Part shown: positions 1-9,034 of the stretch, in pieces
Position numbering within the stretch: the stretch's first letter is position 1
How the letters are laid out: every line of letters begins with the position of its first letter
From: JAOABP01 sp964590395
GTDB lineage: Bacteria; Hydrothermota; Tepidihabitantia; Tepidihabitantales; Tepidihabitantaceae
Direction: 5' to 3'
NCBI GenBank assembly: GCA_964590395.1
Contig: CAZPVT010000034.1
Coordinates: forward strand, 32,829 to 96,828
Length of the DNA: 64,000 nt
The notes under the pieces: generated by a model
The model's database searches: none
Seen by the model: the letters and a program-made list of their open reading frames with translations, nothing else
What the model was told of the DNA's origin: nothing
Position numbers and translations under genes: made by a program

Positions 1-989
1 GGTCCTTGACCAGTTGATAGGGGAAGAGAACATAGGAGCGGATCTGATGTCCCCAGGCGATATCGGTTTTTGCTTCTTCAAATTTTTCCAGTTCTGCCTG
101 TTGCTGGCGACGGTAGAACTCATAAAGACGGGAGCGTAATACTTTCATCGCGTTCTGTCGGTTCTGGAACTGAGAACGTTCGTTTTGGCAGGTGACGACA
201 ATGCCGGTGGGAATATGGGTAATTCTTACCGCGGAACTAACCTTATTGACATTCTGTCCACCGTGACCACCGGCGCGGAAGGTGTCAATTTTTAAATCGT
301 TCGGATTGATTGCCACTTCAATTTCATCAACGGCGGGCAAAACCGAGACTGCGGTGAAACTGGTGTGACGCCGACGGTTGGCATCAAATGGTGAGATCCG
401 CACTAACCGGTGCACACCCATTTCTGACTTCAGTAACCCATAGGCATAAGGACCGGTTACTTCAATCGTGGCATCTTTAATACCAGCCTCTTCATTAGGC
501 TGGAAGTCAAGGATTTGGTATTTTAAACCTTGGTTTTCAATATATTTGAGATACATCCGGAGAAGCATCTCCGCCCAGTCGCAGGATTCAGTTCCCCCTG
601 CACCGGGATGAATGGCAAGGATCGCATCCCGGTTGTCTTCAACAGAATTGAAAAGTGCCCGTTGTTCTAGGGTGTTCAGGTCAGTTTCAATTTTCCTTAG
701 ATGCTCGGCGATCTCCGCCATTATTTTCTGGTCGGTGCTCGTGGAAAATAGTTCCTCCAGTTCACCTGTCTCTTTGAGTTCCTTTTGCAACTGTTCTACA
801 CGGTTGATCAGATCACTGAGTTGGGCAAGCCGACGCATTACCCGCTGTGCCTGTTCCGGGTTGTCCCAGAATTCGGGGGCAGTAGACTGCTGGTGGAGTT
901 GATTCAGTTCTTTGCGCAAACCGTCAATGTCAAAGAAACTCCGTTAGTTTTTGGAGTTGGTCGTTTAAGATAATGAGTTTTTCAGACAC
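1..989 (-). CDS. prfB: Peptide chain release factor 2 (RF2), partial at window edge, with programmed frameshift
   Basis: RF2 releases finished polypeptides at UGA and UAA. The minus-strand translation shows the peptidyl-hydrolysis motif as HGGQNVNK (about 240-270) and the stop-codon-reading SPF tripeptide (about 370-390, in RISPFDA), so this is RF2 and not RF1. The gene begins at a GTG (989-987), nine bases after the rpmE stop. After 18 codons the frame hits TGA at 932-930; a +1 shift at CTT-T-GAC joins it to the main frame (DIDGLRKEL, then a typical N-terminal coiled coil). The C-terminus lies beyond position 1. No simple open frame covers the gene because of the shift. It is third in the rho-rpmE-prfB operon. 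Confidence 0.93.
929..944 (-). promoter_or_regulatory. RF2 programmed +1 frameshift signal
   Basis: On the minus strand the order is ACGGAG, TTT, CTT, TGA, C. The slippery CTT codon precedes an in-frame TGA and a C, and a Shine-Dalgarno-like GGAG sits three bases before the CTT, the same spacing as in the Escherichia coli prfB site. Known mechanism: low RF2 slows UGA termination and allows the shift, so RF2 autoregulates its own synthesis. Basis: direct reading plus the established RF2 mechanism. Confidence 0.92.
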
Positions 990-998
990 GGTTGGGGG

Positions 999-1229
999 TT
1001 ATTTTTCCACGGTTTTTTCAGCATCGGGCGGTGATTGGTGATAACGACGACGGAATTTTTCCACCCGACCTGCAGTGTCAACAATCTTCTGCTTCCCAGT
1101 AAAAAAAGGATGGCAGGCAGAGCAGATTTCGACATGCAGTTTTGGTTTTGTCGACCGGGTTTTGAAGGTGTTGCCACAGGCACAGGTGACGATACATTCA
1201 CCGTAGGGAGGATGAATTTTTTCTTTCAT
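999..1229 (-). CDS. rpmE: 50S ribosomal protein L31, zinc-binding type
   Basis: A 76-residue L31. The conserved opening KIHPPYGE, the pair CAC near residue 17, CSAC near residue 37 and HPFFTGKQK are diagnostic. The four cysteines make this the zinc-binding (C+) form. The C-terminal tail after GRVEKFRRRY is slightly longer than usual. It lies 10 bases downstream of rho, with AAAGGAGTAAAA before the ATG, and its TAA is nine bases before the prfB start, so the three genes should be cotranscribed. A paralogue lacking the cysteines would be expected elsewhere if the organism uses zinc-responsive L31 switching; none is in this window. Confidence 0.95.
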   Translation of the reverse strand: MKEKIHPPYGECIVTCACGNTFKTRSTKPKLHVEICSACHPFFTGKQKIVDTAGRVEKFRRRYHQSPPDAEKTVEK

Positions 1230-1239
1230 TTTTACTCCT

Positions 1240-2511
1240 TTAAGTTTCGCTCATCGATTCCAGAAATTCTTTATTGTCCCGGGTCAACCGCATCTTGTCA
1301 AGCACGAACTCCATTATCTCCACCGGGTTAAGTTCTGCCAGGAGTTTGCGGAGAACCCAGATCCGGTTGAGTTCAAACTCGCTCAAGAGCAGTTCCTCTT
1401 TGCGGGTGCCGGAGCGCTGGAGGTCAATTGCGGGGAAAATCCGTCGGTCAGCAAGACGGCGATCCAGGATAAGTTCCATATTACCGGTACCCTTGAACTC
1501 TTCAAAGATCACCTCATCCATTCTGGAGCCGGTTTCAATCAAGGCGGTGGCGATGACGGTCAAACTGCCCCCTTCTTCGATGTTCCGTGCCGAGCCGAAA
1601 AACTTCTTCGGCTTCTGTAGGGCATTGGAGTCCAGACCACCGGAAAGGGTGCGACCAGAATGAGGTACAACCAGGTTGTGGGCCCGGGCAAGCCGGGTGA
1701 TGGAATCCAAAAGTATTACCACATCGTGCTTGTTTTCCACTAACCGTTTTGCCTTTTCTAATACCATATCCGCAACCTGAACATGGCGCTCAGGCACCTC
1801 ATCAAATGTCGAACTGATAACCTCGGCTCTGACCGAGCGTTCCATATCAGTAACTTCTTCGGGTCTTTCGTCGATCAGCAGGATGATCAGTTTCACTTCC
1901 GGGTGGTTGATGGTAATACTGTTGGCGATTTTCTGCAGCAGGACCGTCTTGCCGGCGCGGGGGGGCGACACGATCAGTCCCCGTTGACCTTTACCGATCG
2001 GAGTAAAGAGGTCAACCACCCGCATTGAAAGATCGTTCTTTTCTTTAGCCTCAAGGTGGATCCGTTCTTGCGGATAGAGTGGTGTCAGCGCGTCAAATGG
2101 GATCCGGGACCGCTCTTCGGTAAGCGATGTGCCGTTAATTGTCTCAATTTTTAAAAGGGCAAAATACCGCTCGCTGTTTTTGGGTGGCCGAGCAATGCCC
2201 GTGATTGTATCGCCGGTGCGCAGACCGAATCTTTTAATCTGGGATGGTGAGATATAGATATCGTCAGATGACGGCAGGTAACTGTACTCCGGAGAGCGGA
2301 GAAATCCGAAGCCGTCTTCCAGGATCTCCAGTACACCGTCAACTTGAACACCACCCTCAGTACCTTCACTGGCACGGCGCCGGGATTCGGCTTCCAAGAT
2401 TGACATAATCAGTCCGGGTTTTCTTTTTTCCCGATAATCTGGTATGCCCAGTGATTCTGCAATTTCATACAATTCGGTTATTTTCTTATTCTTAAGTTCC
2501 TCTTGTGTCAT
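1240..2511 (-). CDS. rho: Transcription termination factor Rho
   Basis: Hexameric RNA-dependent ATPase helicase that ends untranslated transcripts. The 423-residue protein has the N-terminal helical domain (1-50), an OB-fold RNA-binding region with DGFGFLR (66-72), Walker A PPRAGKT (183-189), Walker B ending VVILLDS (catalytic-site Asp near 269) and the conserved GGSLTVIATAL secondary RNA-binding segment. Length is that of a Rho without the large insertions seen in Actinobacteria or Bacteroidetes. The ATG is preceded by AAAGGAGCA. A near-consensus promoter lies about 110 bases upstream, leaving a leader in which autogenous control is possible, as known for rho elsewhere. Confidence 0.97.
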   Translation of the reverse strand: MTQEELKNKKITELYEIAESLGIPDYREKRKPGLIMSILEAESRRRASEGTEGGVQVDGVLEILEDGFGFLRSPEYSYLPSSDDIYISPSQIKRFGLRTGDTITGIARPPKNSERYFALLKIETINGTSLTEERSRIPFDALTPLYPQERIHLEAKEKNDLSMRVVDLFTPIGKGQRGLIVSPPRAGKTVLLQKIANSITINHPEVKLIILLIDERPEEVTDMERSVRAEVISSTFDEVPERHVQVADMVLEKAKRLVENKHDVVILLDSITRLARAHNLVVPHSGRTLSGGLDSNALQKPKKFFGSARNIEEGGSLTVIATALIETGSRMDEVIFEEFKGTGNMELILDRRLADRRIFPAIDLQRSGTRKEELLLSEFELNRIWVLRKLLAELNPVEIMEFVLDKMRLTRDNKEFLESMSET

Positions 2512-2625
2512 AACTGCTCCTTTAAGAAAGGTTTAATCTATCCGATCACAGACAGTGCTAACGAACCGGGACCTATTTCATTACCAAGAATTGACTCCAG
2601 GATGACCTCAATATTGTTTTCTAAA

Positions 2626-2653
2626 ATTATAACAATCGTTCTGCCGGTGTCAA
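2626..2653 (-). promoter_or_regulatory. Promoter of the rho-rpmE-prfB operon
   Basis: On the minus strand TTGACA (2653-2648) and TATAAT (2631-2626) are separated by 16 bases: both boxes match the sigma-70 consensus perfectly. Transcription should start near 2619, giving about 108 bases of leader before the rho ATG, unlike the leaderless promoters at other operon heads in this window. Confidence 0.75.
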
Positions 2654-2689
2654 GTAAAAATCTATGTTGCGGGAATCTGGTTTTATCGC

Positions 2690-2755
2690 TTGGAGATTGC
2701 CTCGTCGTTTCGCGCCTCGCAATGAGATTCCTGCCCGAGGCAGAGCGCAATGACT
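2690..2755. repeat. Palindromic interspersed repeat, copy 1
   Basis: Two adjacent inverted-repeat arms are visible: GAGATTGCCTCG ... CGAGGCGCGAAACGACGAGG-type pairing with CTCGCAATGAG (2694-2725), then a second arm ending GAGCGCAATGAC (2726-2754). The ATTGC...GCAAT ends recur at 4100, 15950-16110 and 17100-17330. It lies between the divergent rho promoter and the next plus-strand gene. Confidence 0.7.
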
Positions 2756-2804
2756 GGAGATGAGTATAATTGACTCTTTTTGGGGGCACAATAGAATAGG
2801 GGCG

Positions 2805-4070
2805 ATGAGTTCAATTGGACAAAAGTTATTGTTACTTTTTGTGGCAGTGGTGTTAGTGTTTAACTGCGGTGGTAATAGAGGGAAAACCGCTGGTAAACGG
2901 ATAGTCGTTACCTTTTGGCATGCGATGGGCGGTCCGCTGGGTGATGCACTAGAAAGACTGATTAAGGAGTTTGAGCGGGAGCATCCGGATATTGACATTC
3001 AGTTGGTGAGTATGGCGAATTATACCGGTCTTGCTCAGAAATTGATGGGTGCGGTACAGGTGAATGCGCCGCCGAATATCGCCCAGATGTATGAGTCCTG
3101 GGCCGCGCAGTTTTACAGGCTTAATAGGTTAATTGTCATTGAGTCGTTGATTAAAGGACCGGACGGTTTGAGCGAGGAGGAACTTAGTGATTTCTTCCCG
3201 ACGTTTATTGAGAATAACACCTGGGATGGCAAACTGGTTACCATACCTTTTAATAAGTCAATCCCAGTCTTCTTTTACAATGATGAACTTCTGAAATCTG
3301 CCGGGTATGAGCGGTTTCCTGATAACTGGGAGGATTTGCGCCGGATGCTTTTGTCGCTGACCGACCGCAGGCAGAACCGTTACGGCGGCACCGGACTGGT
3401 GAATGAAGGGGTGTTTGGTGCCCTACTTTTACAGGCGAGGGGTACCTATCTTGATGAGACAGAACGGGAGGTGCATTTTAACTCTCCGGCCGGGGTCAGG
3501 GCGATGGTTTATTTGTCGCAACTGGTAAATCAGGATTCCAGCGTTTATTACGGTGGTGGATATGAGTCACAGAATGATTTTCTTGCCGGTAAGATCGCTT
3601 GCATCCAGGGCAGTTCGGTGTCCTATGCATTTTTGCGTCCCCATCTTAACTTTAAGGTTGGGGTGGCACCATTGCCGGTTTCGGGTAAGCCAGTGGTGAT
3701 CGGTTATGGAACAAACATTGGTATCTTCCGGGGCGGGACTCAAGAGCAGATTGCGGCTGCCTGGAAGTTTATCAAGTGGTTTACTGCTCCGAAACAGCAG
3801 GCGCGCTGGGCAAGTGAGACATTTTATGTGCCGGTGCGGAGAAGCGCGATGGCAATTCCCGAATACCAAAAGTTAATTAAAGAGATTCCGGGGTTTAATA
3901 GCGCCTTGCGCCAGATTGACTATTTGGCTTTTGAGCCGAAGAGTGAAGCCTGGTTCGTGGGCAGGCGGGTGCTGGGCGATGCGATAGAGAAGATAATCCG
4001 GGCCGGGGTTCCGGTCCAGACTGCACTGGATGAAGCAGCCACTGAACTCAGTAAGGAGCTGAGTAAATGA
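2805..4070 (+). CDS. ABC transporter substrate-binding lipoprotein, sugar-type (family 1, UgpB/MalE-like)
   Basis: Likely binds a sugar or glycerol-phosphate-type solute outside the inner membrane. With the ATG at 2805 it starts MSSIGQK, followed by a hydrophobic stretch and a lipobox ending at Cys21 (VFNC). TFWHAMGGPLGDALE and the segment with NYTGLAQKL, FNKSIPVFFYND and FIKWFTAP are typical of family-1 solute-binding proteins. An open frame extends back to 2760, but that extension is encoded by the palindromic repeat and lacks signal features, and AGGGG lies just before 2805, so the internal start is preferred. No permease or ATPase genes are adjacent, so partners must be elsewhere. Ligand cannot be read from sequence. 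Confidence 0.85.
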   Translation: MSSIGQKLLLLFVAVVLVFNCGGNRGKTAGKRIVVTFWHAMGGPLGDALERLIKEFEREHPDIDIQLVSMANYTGLAQKLMGAVQVNAPPNIAQMYESWAAQFYRLNRLIVIESLIKGPDGLSEEELSDFFPTFIENNTWDGKLVTIPFNKSIPVFFYNDELLKSAGYERFPDNWEDLRRMLLSLTDRRQNRYGGTGLVNEGVFGALLLQARGTYLDETEREVHFNSPAGVRAMVYLSQLVNQDSSVYYGGGYESQNDFLAGKIACIQGSSVSYAFLRPHLNFKVGVAPLPVSGKPVVIGYGTNIGIFRGGTQEQIAAAWKFIKWFTAPKQQARWASETFYVPVRRSAMAIPEYQKLIKEIPGFNSALRQIDYLAFEPKSEAWFVGRRVLGDAIEKIIRAGVPVQTALDEAATELSKELSK

Positions 4071-4098
4071 GTGGTCGTTACCGCAGATTAACGAGGAA

Positions 4099-4176
4099 GG
4101 AGATTGCCCCGGGCTTCGCCCTCGCAATGACGAGAAAAAAGGAAGGACACAATGACAAGAAGGGGAACGCAATGGC
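4099..4176. repeat. Palindromic interspersed repeat, copy 2
   Basis: Contains GGAGATTGCCCCGGGC paired with GCCCTCGCAATGACGAG (4100-4134), then shorter ACAATGAC and CGCAATGG pieces to 4176. It sits between the solute-binding lipoprotein gene and the OB-fold gene, and the ATG of the latter (4172) falls in its last few bases. Confidence 0.65.
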
Positions 4177-5791
4177 CGGTGGAAGGTTGATGCTTTTACT
4201 ACCTTTGTTTGCCTTTGCTCAGGTTATGCCAATACGTTGGGCGATTGAGGATGCTGACCGTAATGGTATACCTGATCGTCGGGGGCAGCGCGTTACGGTT
4301 ACCGGTATTGTAACCGCACCGGAAAGCCTCTTTGACACCCGATATACTGACATCTATATTCAGGATAGTTCCGCGGGGGTGAATGTTTTCAGTTTCACCT
4401 TGCAGGATGCGAACCTTGGGGACAGTGTGCTGGTTACGGGTGTGATTGACTGGTACCGGGGAAAAACCGAGATTGCCAGCGCAACCGTAACCGTTCTCGC
4501 TTCAAACCGACAACTGCCGGTGCCCCGGATATTGACCTGTCAGGAGATCAACCGGGAAGATTACGAAGGCGAGTTGGTGCAAATCAGGGGGGTGCGAATA
4601 AGTTCGCTTTACCTGTCCGGTAATACCAATTATGTGCTAGAGGATACAACCGGTACCACCGCGGTGCGGATTGATAAGGAAACCGAAATCCCGGGTTTTG
4701 TTTGTTATCCGGATACCTTCACCATTGTCGGTATCAAGTCCCAGTACACCGCGGACACCACCCAACCGTTGACTGGGTATCAGATTTTACCCCGGTATCG
4801 CGCGGACTTTTCTGTGGGCGCCTTATCTCTGCCACTGCGCAGTATTCAGGAGGTTCAGGAGCCCGGTTCTGATAATGTTACTCCCCGGTTGCTTGACCAC
4901 TGGGTTCGAGTCAAGGGCAGAATTACCGGGCCAGCCCGGGTTTTCACCAGTGGCTCCAATCCCAGTCTTTATATTCAGGACGAGACGCAGGGGGTTAACA
5001 TTTATAACTGTGCGGCACCTCCAGGCCAGAGCGTTTTTCTGGATTCAGTTGGAGTTGAACTGATGGTGGTGGGCAAGGTAACTGAATATAACGGCTTGAC
5101 CGAGATTACTGAGGGTGCGGTGTGGGTTACCGATTCTGTTCCAGCGCCGCTTGTCCCCGGGGTGCTGCCCTTCAATGTTCCACTTACTGAAGCGATGGAA
5201 AGCAATCTGATGATGGTTGTTGGTGATGTTGTTTCCACTCCAGTTCGTTCTGGTTCCGGTTATAATCTAACCATCAAAAATGGCACCCCCGGAGTTGCCA
5301 TCAGAGTCTCCGATAATACCGGTATTCCGGTCAACTGGATTGTAACCGGAATGAGACTGCGGATTACCGGTATCGTCGGACAGTACGATTATGAGGCGCC
5401 GTATACCGCGGGTTATCAGTTACTGCCAAGGTTTTCTTCAGATATCTATGATACCACCGCGGGATTTCCGCCGGCGGAGCGGTTGACAGTTGACACAATT
5501 TTCCCCAATCCATTCCTGCCTGCACAGGGCGAGTGTCAGACCATTCAGTTGAATGCGCCGAGAAGCGGTTATCGGATTACCGTGGAGATTTATGATCTAA
5601 AAGGGAGAATGGTTAAGGAGCTTTTGAGAAATGGTGCGGGCGGCTATTATGATCTGAAATGGGATGGGACTGATGACCGTTTGCGCCCGCTACGGGCAGG
5701 GATTTACCTGTTGAACATTAAGGCAGTCAGGGGTGATGGCACGGTTGAAAATATCACCCGACCGGTAGTTATTGCGGTTAAATTGAAATGA
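4172..5791 (+). CDS. Secreted protein with repeated OB-fold domains and C-terminal FlgD-like sorting domain
   Basis: Probable exported protein of about 539 residues. From the ATG at 4172 it begins MAGGRLMLLLPLFAFAQ, a signal peptide. At least three similar modules follow, each with a pattern like RVTVTGIVT ... DIYIQDSSAGVNVF, recognisable as OB-fold domains of the nucleic-acid-binding-like type found in secreted nuclease-associated proteins. The C-terminus has FPNPFLPAQGE, YDLKGRMVKEL and LRAGIYLLNIK, a FlgD-like / type IX-type sorting domain. A longer frame starting at 4067 overlaps the previous stop as ATGA, but its first 35 residues are repeat-encoded; AAGGGGAA precedes 4172. No nuclease domain is seen, so the function is unknown. 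Confidence 0.75.
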   Translation: MAGGRLMLLLPLFAFAQVMPIRWAIEDADRNGIPDRRGQRVTVTGIVTAPESLFDTRYTDIYIQDSSAGVNVFSFTLQDANLGDSVLVTGVIDWYRGKTEIASATVTVLASNRQLPVPRILTCQEINREDYEGELVQIRGVRISSLYLSGNTNYVLEDTTGTTAVRIDKETEIPGFVCYPDTFTIVGIKSQYTADTTQPLTGYQILPRYRADFSVGALSLPLRSIQEVQEPGSDNVTPRLLDHWVRVKGRITGPARVFTSGSNPSLYIQDETQGVNIYNCAAPPGQSVFLDSVGVELMVVGKVTEYNGLTEITEGAVWVTDSVPAPLVPGVLPFNVPLTEAMESNLMMVVGDVVSTPVRSGSGYNLTIKNGTPGVAIRVSDNTGIPVNWIVTGMRLRITGIVGQYDYEAPYTAGYQLLPRFSSDIYDTTAGFPPAERLTVDTIFPNPFLPAQGECQTIQLNAPRSGYRITVEIYDLKGRMVKELLRNGAGGYYDLKWDGTDDRLRPLRAGIYLLNIKAVRGDGTVENITRPVVIAVKLK

Positions 5792-7256
5792 GCCAGCGCC
5801 GGGCAATCAAGCCGGCAAAGAGGAGAATCGGATAGATAAGCACCACCCAGTCACCGAATTTCCGGTAAATGGTGGCAGGGAGTGGACGGGGCACAGTACC
5901 GAAAAGCACGGCCTGTTCAAAGAGGCGAGTTTTTTTAAGAATTCGACCATAAGGGTCAGCGATAAAAGATATACCGTTGTTGGCAGAGCGGAGCATAGGC
6001 ACCCCTAATTCCACGGTCCGCGTCACTGTCAATTCAGCATGCTGGTATGCACCCGGCAGTTTGCCGAACCAGCCGTCATTGGTTACCACGACCAGCAGTT
6101 GCGCGCCCCGATGGACAAATACACGCGCCAGATCCGCAAATATCGCCTCATAACAGATCATTCCGGAAAATTTACCCTCCCGGAAGTCAAAAACGGTGGG
6201 GAGCCAGCCACGGTCCCAGTTGCCCATATCCGCGGTGCCAATCAGTTTTCGGATTATCGGTAGCTCATCGCTGTAGGGAATCTTTTCTGAGAAGGGAACG
6301 AGCCGGAGTTTGTAATACCGCTGGGTGATCTTTTCCGCTTGCGGCTGGAGCAGCACCGCGCCGTTGTGATAGGTGCGATGTTCGTCATCGTAAACCGGCG
6401 TGCCGGTAAATATCTCGATGTCCAGCGAGTCAACCAGACGTTGCAATGCCGGACCCATATCGGTGGAATGAGTGATGTCGACCAAGGTAGCGGTTTCAGG
6501 AAATATCACCAGTCTCGGTTTTTTACTCGCTGCCAGGCGGGTAAGATGGAAAAGTTCCTTTTGAATTCTTTCTTTGGAATCCCAGTCGCCTTTATCTAAA
6601 GGTGAGACATTGGGTTGCACAATAGCGACATCAAACCAGGGAGAGTTTGTCCGGAGCCTCAACAGCCCGAAGATAAGTGGCATTAGGATGGTGATTATTA
6701 ACCCTACCGCATAACGCGGTCGGCTCTTGCCCGATAACAACCGGTAAATCAGCAGATTGATTAACACCAGCCAGGAGGAGAGTAGATATACTCCGCCGAT
6801 TGCCGCGAGTTGAGTGAAGACCGGTAATGGGGTCATCGTATAGCCCAACAGATCCCAGGGAAAGGCGATTTGAGTTCTGGTTTTTAAGAATTCAAGGACA
6901 GGGAGGATTAGGGGAGCGGTCCAGTAGCCCAATTTTTTTACGCAAATTGCAAACAGTCCCCAGTAAAGCCCTAAATATCCGAAGAGCAGAACTACGCCGA
7001 TATTTAAGAGGAAGCGGGTTATCGGTTCCACCGGGACAAGCAGAAGCCAGAGCCACCAGAGATGAAACATTCCGGCAAAGAAGCCAAATAGCCAGCCATA
7101 GAAAAACGGCAGTGGTGAATGATCAATCACATAGAAAAGTGGCACCAGTGCGAAGAAGGCAAAGAAACGGCAAGGGAAAGGGGCAAATGCCAGCGCAAGT
7201 CCCAGCGTGGCGAATAGCAGTAGGAGCAGGCGGTGAAGTGTAGAGAGTTTTTTCAT
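5778..7256 (-). CDS. lnt: Apolipoprotein N-acyltransferase
   Basis: Adds the third acyl chain to the N-terminal cysteine of lipoproteins in the inner membrane. The first 200 residues are a run of hydrophobic segments, followed by a nitrilase-like domain. The catalytic triad can be placed at Glu254 (IFPETA), Lys325 (PFSEKIP) and Cys368 (MICYEAIF); NDGWFG follows. Its 492 residues are close to the family's usual size. It overlaps the upstream oxidoreductase by four bases (ATGA) and its 3' end overlaps the convergent OB-fold gene by 14 bases. It is the last gene of the purN transcript and fits with the LolDE genes at 12-14 kb. Confidence 0.95.
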   Translation of the reverse strand: MKKLSTLHRLLLLLFATLGLALAFAPFPCRFFAFFALVPLFYVIDHSPLPFFYGWLFGFFAGMFHLWWLWLLLVPVEPITRFLLNIGVVLLFGYLGLYWGLFAICVKKLGYWTAPLILPVLEFLKTRTQIAFPWDLLGYTMTPLPVFTQLAAIGGVYLLSSWLVLINLLIYRLLSGKSRPRYAVGLIITILMPLIFGLLRLRTNSPWFDVAIVQPNVSPLDKGDWDSKERIQKELFHLTRLAASKKPRLVIFPETATLVDITHSTDMGPALQRLVDSLDIEIFTGTPVYDDEHRTYHNGAVLLQPQAEKITQRYYKLRLVPFSEKIPYSDELPIIRKLIGTADMGNWDRGWLPTVFDFREGKFSGMICYEAIFADLARVFVHRGAQLLVVVTNDGWFGKLPGAYQHAELTVTRTVELGVPMLRSANNGISFIADPYGRILKKTRLFEQAVLFGTVPRPLPATIYRKFGDWVVLIYPILLFAGLIARRWLISI

Positions 7257-8329
7257 AACCGGCTGGTATTTGCCTGAGTCTGGTTAGGATCAGATATCAG
7301 TTTCACCTCGGTGCCGGTTTCATTGGAGCGGTAAAATGCATCGGTGATTTTGTTGATCAGCAGGGCATCGCCAATGGAGGTATCTGGAGGCACATCCTTG
7401 AGTAGTGAGTCTACCCAGATTTTAATCAACTGGTTATAGGCGGTTTTTAATAATCCTTTGGTCTGGAGCTGGGGGGTGATGTTGACCAGTTTACCTTGAA
7501 TCTCCTTATGGATCGTTAACGGATTGAGAATCGCGGCGCCTTTTGTCCCAAACAGGTTGGAATAAACAAAATCCTGTTCCAGTAACAGGCTCCAGCCGAC
7601 CTCTACGGTCAGTATTAAACCGGAATCAAACCGGATCAGGGCAAAGGCGGTGTCTTCGGATCGAGGAGCGGAAATGGGGGTTAGTTTAAATTGGGACTCG
7701 GTGTGGTTGATCGCTTTGCCGGTTACCGCAATCGGTTGGTCAGGTGCGGTCAGGTAAAGTGCGGTGTCTAATAAGGCACTGCCGAGGTTCAGAAAGGCAC
7801 CGTCCCCTGCGATTCCACGGTTGCGCTGCCAGGTGGGTGTGGTCCATTCCTGTTTTTTTCGAAGCCAGCCGGTCTTGGCGTAATACAGTTTTCCTAAATT
7901 CCGGCGTTCAATATGCCTTTTTACCACCTGGACATCATCGCGCAACCTGGTTACCAGACAGGGCATCAGCCGACGTTTTTTCTCGCGGGCAACAGTAAGA
8001 ACCTGTTCCGCAGCAGCGAACGTTGTAGCCAACGGAAGTTCGCAGAGGACATCCTTACCATTTTCCAATGCAGCGATCGCCAGTGGGGCATGGAGATAGG
8101 TCGGAGTGGCAATTACCACCGCATTGATGTCGCTGTCCTCTTTTATCTGGTCGAAGTCAGTGTGGTAACGCGGGATTTGGTAGCGAGTAGCTAAAGTTTG
8201 CAGTTTTCTGAGATCTGGGTCGCATAAAGCGACAATTTCTATCAGTGGGTGGGCTTTAAGCGCCGGGAGGATCGTGAGCTGCGCCTGAATTCCGCATCCT
8301 ACTACTGCAACCCGGAGCCTGCCGTTCAT
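7253..8329 (-). CDS. Gfo/Idh/MocA-family oxidoreductase
   Basis: NAD(P)-dependent dehydrogenase of the glucose-fructose oxidoreductase / inositol dehydrogenase family, 358 residues. The Rossmann motif is VVGCGIQAQLTILPAL near the N-terminus, followed by IEIVALCDPD; VIATPTYLHAPLAIAAL and CELPLATT stand where the family has the cofactor-contacting EKP motif, here changed to ELP. The loss of that lysine may alter catalysis. The C-terminal domain is the usual alpha/beta sheet. It sits between purN and lnt with overlaps of one and four bases, so it is translationally coupled. The substrate is unknown. Confidence 0.85.
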   Translation of the reverse strand: MNGRLRVAVVGCGIQAQLTILPALKAHPLIEIVALCDPDLRKLQTLATRYQIPRYHTDFDQIKEDSDINAVVIATPTYLHAPLAIAALENGKDVLCELPLATTFAAAEQVLTVAREKKRRLMPCLVTRLRDDVQVVKRHIERRNLGKLYYAKTGWLRKKQEWTTPTWQRNRGIAGDGAFLNLGSALLDTALYLTAPDQPIAVTGKAINHTESQFKLTPISAPRSEDTAFALIRFDSGLILTVEVGWSLLLEQDFVYSNLFGTKGAAILNPLTIHKEIQGKLVNITPQLQTKGLLKTAYNQLIKIWVDSLLKDVPPDTSIGDALLINKITDAFYRSNETGTEVKLISDPNQTQANTSRL

Positions 8330-8952
8330 TAACAGTGGATCAGTACCCGGCGACCCACCAGTTCCAATCTGCCTTCGCAGAAGAGTTTCACCGCTTGGGG
8401 ATAAGCCTGATGCTCTTCCACCAGGACGCGCAAGGCGAGCGATTCCGGGTTATCCACATCCCGGACCGGAATTGCCCGTTGGATGATTATCGGTCCGGCG
8501 TCAACATCGTTAGTGACAAAGTGGACGGTACAACCGGTAACTTTGACTCCGTATTCGATTACCGCCTTGTGCACCTCCAGTCCTTGTAAACCGGCAAAAG
8601 CGGGCAGAAGTGAGGGGTGGATGTTCATAATCCGCATTGGATACTGCTCAAGCAAAAGATGGGAAATAATTCGGTTAAATCCCGCCAGGCAGAGTAACTG
8701 TGGTTCATAGGGTTCAAGTGCTCGGATAATTTCTGCCTCGAAGTCCGCCCGTTTTTTGAACCGTTGGTGGTCAATGGTGACCGTAGGAATTCGGAAGGTG
8801 TTTGCCCGGTTCAGCACCGGCGCATCCGGCACATTGACAACAAGGACTTTTAATTCCGCTGGAAAGTCTGGATGCTGGCAGGCACGGGCAAGCGCTTCAA
8901 AATTTGTGCCCCGGCCCGAGGCGAGTACCGCAATGCCCTTTTTTTCTTTCAC
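8329..8952 (-). CDS. purN: Phosphoribosylglycinamide formyltransferase
   Basis: Transfers a formyl group from 10-formyl-THF to GAR in purine synthesis. The 207-residue protein has SGRGTNFEAL near the N-terminus and catalytic residues Asn110 and His112 in NIHPSLLPAF and Asp151 in DAGP, the standard PurN triad. The start is a GTG (8952) with no Shine-Dalgarno site; the promoter -10 box ends six bases before it, implying a leaderless mRNA. No other purine gene is nearby. It heads the purN-Gfo/Idh-lnt transcript. Confidence 0.95.
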   Translation of the reverse strand: MKEKKGIAVLASGRGTNFEALARACQHPDFPAELKVLVVNVPDAPVLNRANTFRIPTVTIDHQRFKKRADFEAEIIRALEPYEPQLLCLAGFNRIISHLLLEQYPMRIMNIHPSLLPAFAGLQGLEVHKAVIEYGVKVTGCTVHFVTNDVDAGPIIIQRAIPVRDVDNPESLALRVLVEEHQAYPQAVKLFCEGRLELVGRRVLIHC

Positions 8953-8958
8953 GGGTAA

Positions 8959-8986
8959 ATTGTATTAAAACCCTAATGAGTGTCAA
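8959..8986 (-). promoter_or_regulatory. Promoter of purN operon, leaderless type
   Basis: Minus strand: TTGACA (8986-8981), 16-base spacer, TACAAT (8964-8959), then six bases and the GTG of purN. The expected start point coincides with the G of the start codon. Confidence 0.7.
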
Positions 8987-9034
8987 CCTATCGCCAAGTT
9001 AGGATGACCGATTTAGGGAACAGGTTGGTGTTCG

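Noticed and set aside
2513..2620. Possible rho leader peptide in the rho 5' leader
   Set aside because: A short frame can be read on the minus strand, ending at TAG near 2538, but it has no convincing start codon or Shine-Dalgarno site, so it is not listed.
2760..2804. Upstream start at 2760 for the solute-binding lipoprotein
   Set aside because: The added 15 residues are encoded by the repeat and come before the signal peptide; the ATG at 2805 has a Shine-Dalgarno-like AGGGG and a clear lipobox at Cys21.
4067..4171. N-terminal extension of the OB-fold protein overlapping the previous stop
   Set aside because: The extra 35 residues come from the repeat and lack a signal peptide; 4172 has AAGGGGAA upstream and begins the signal peptide.
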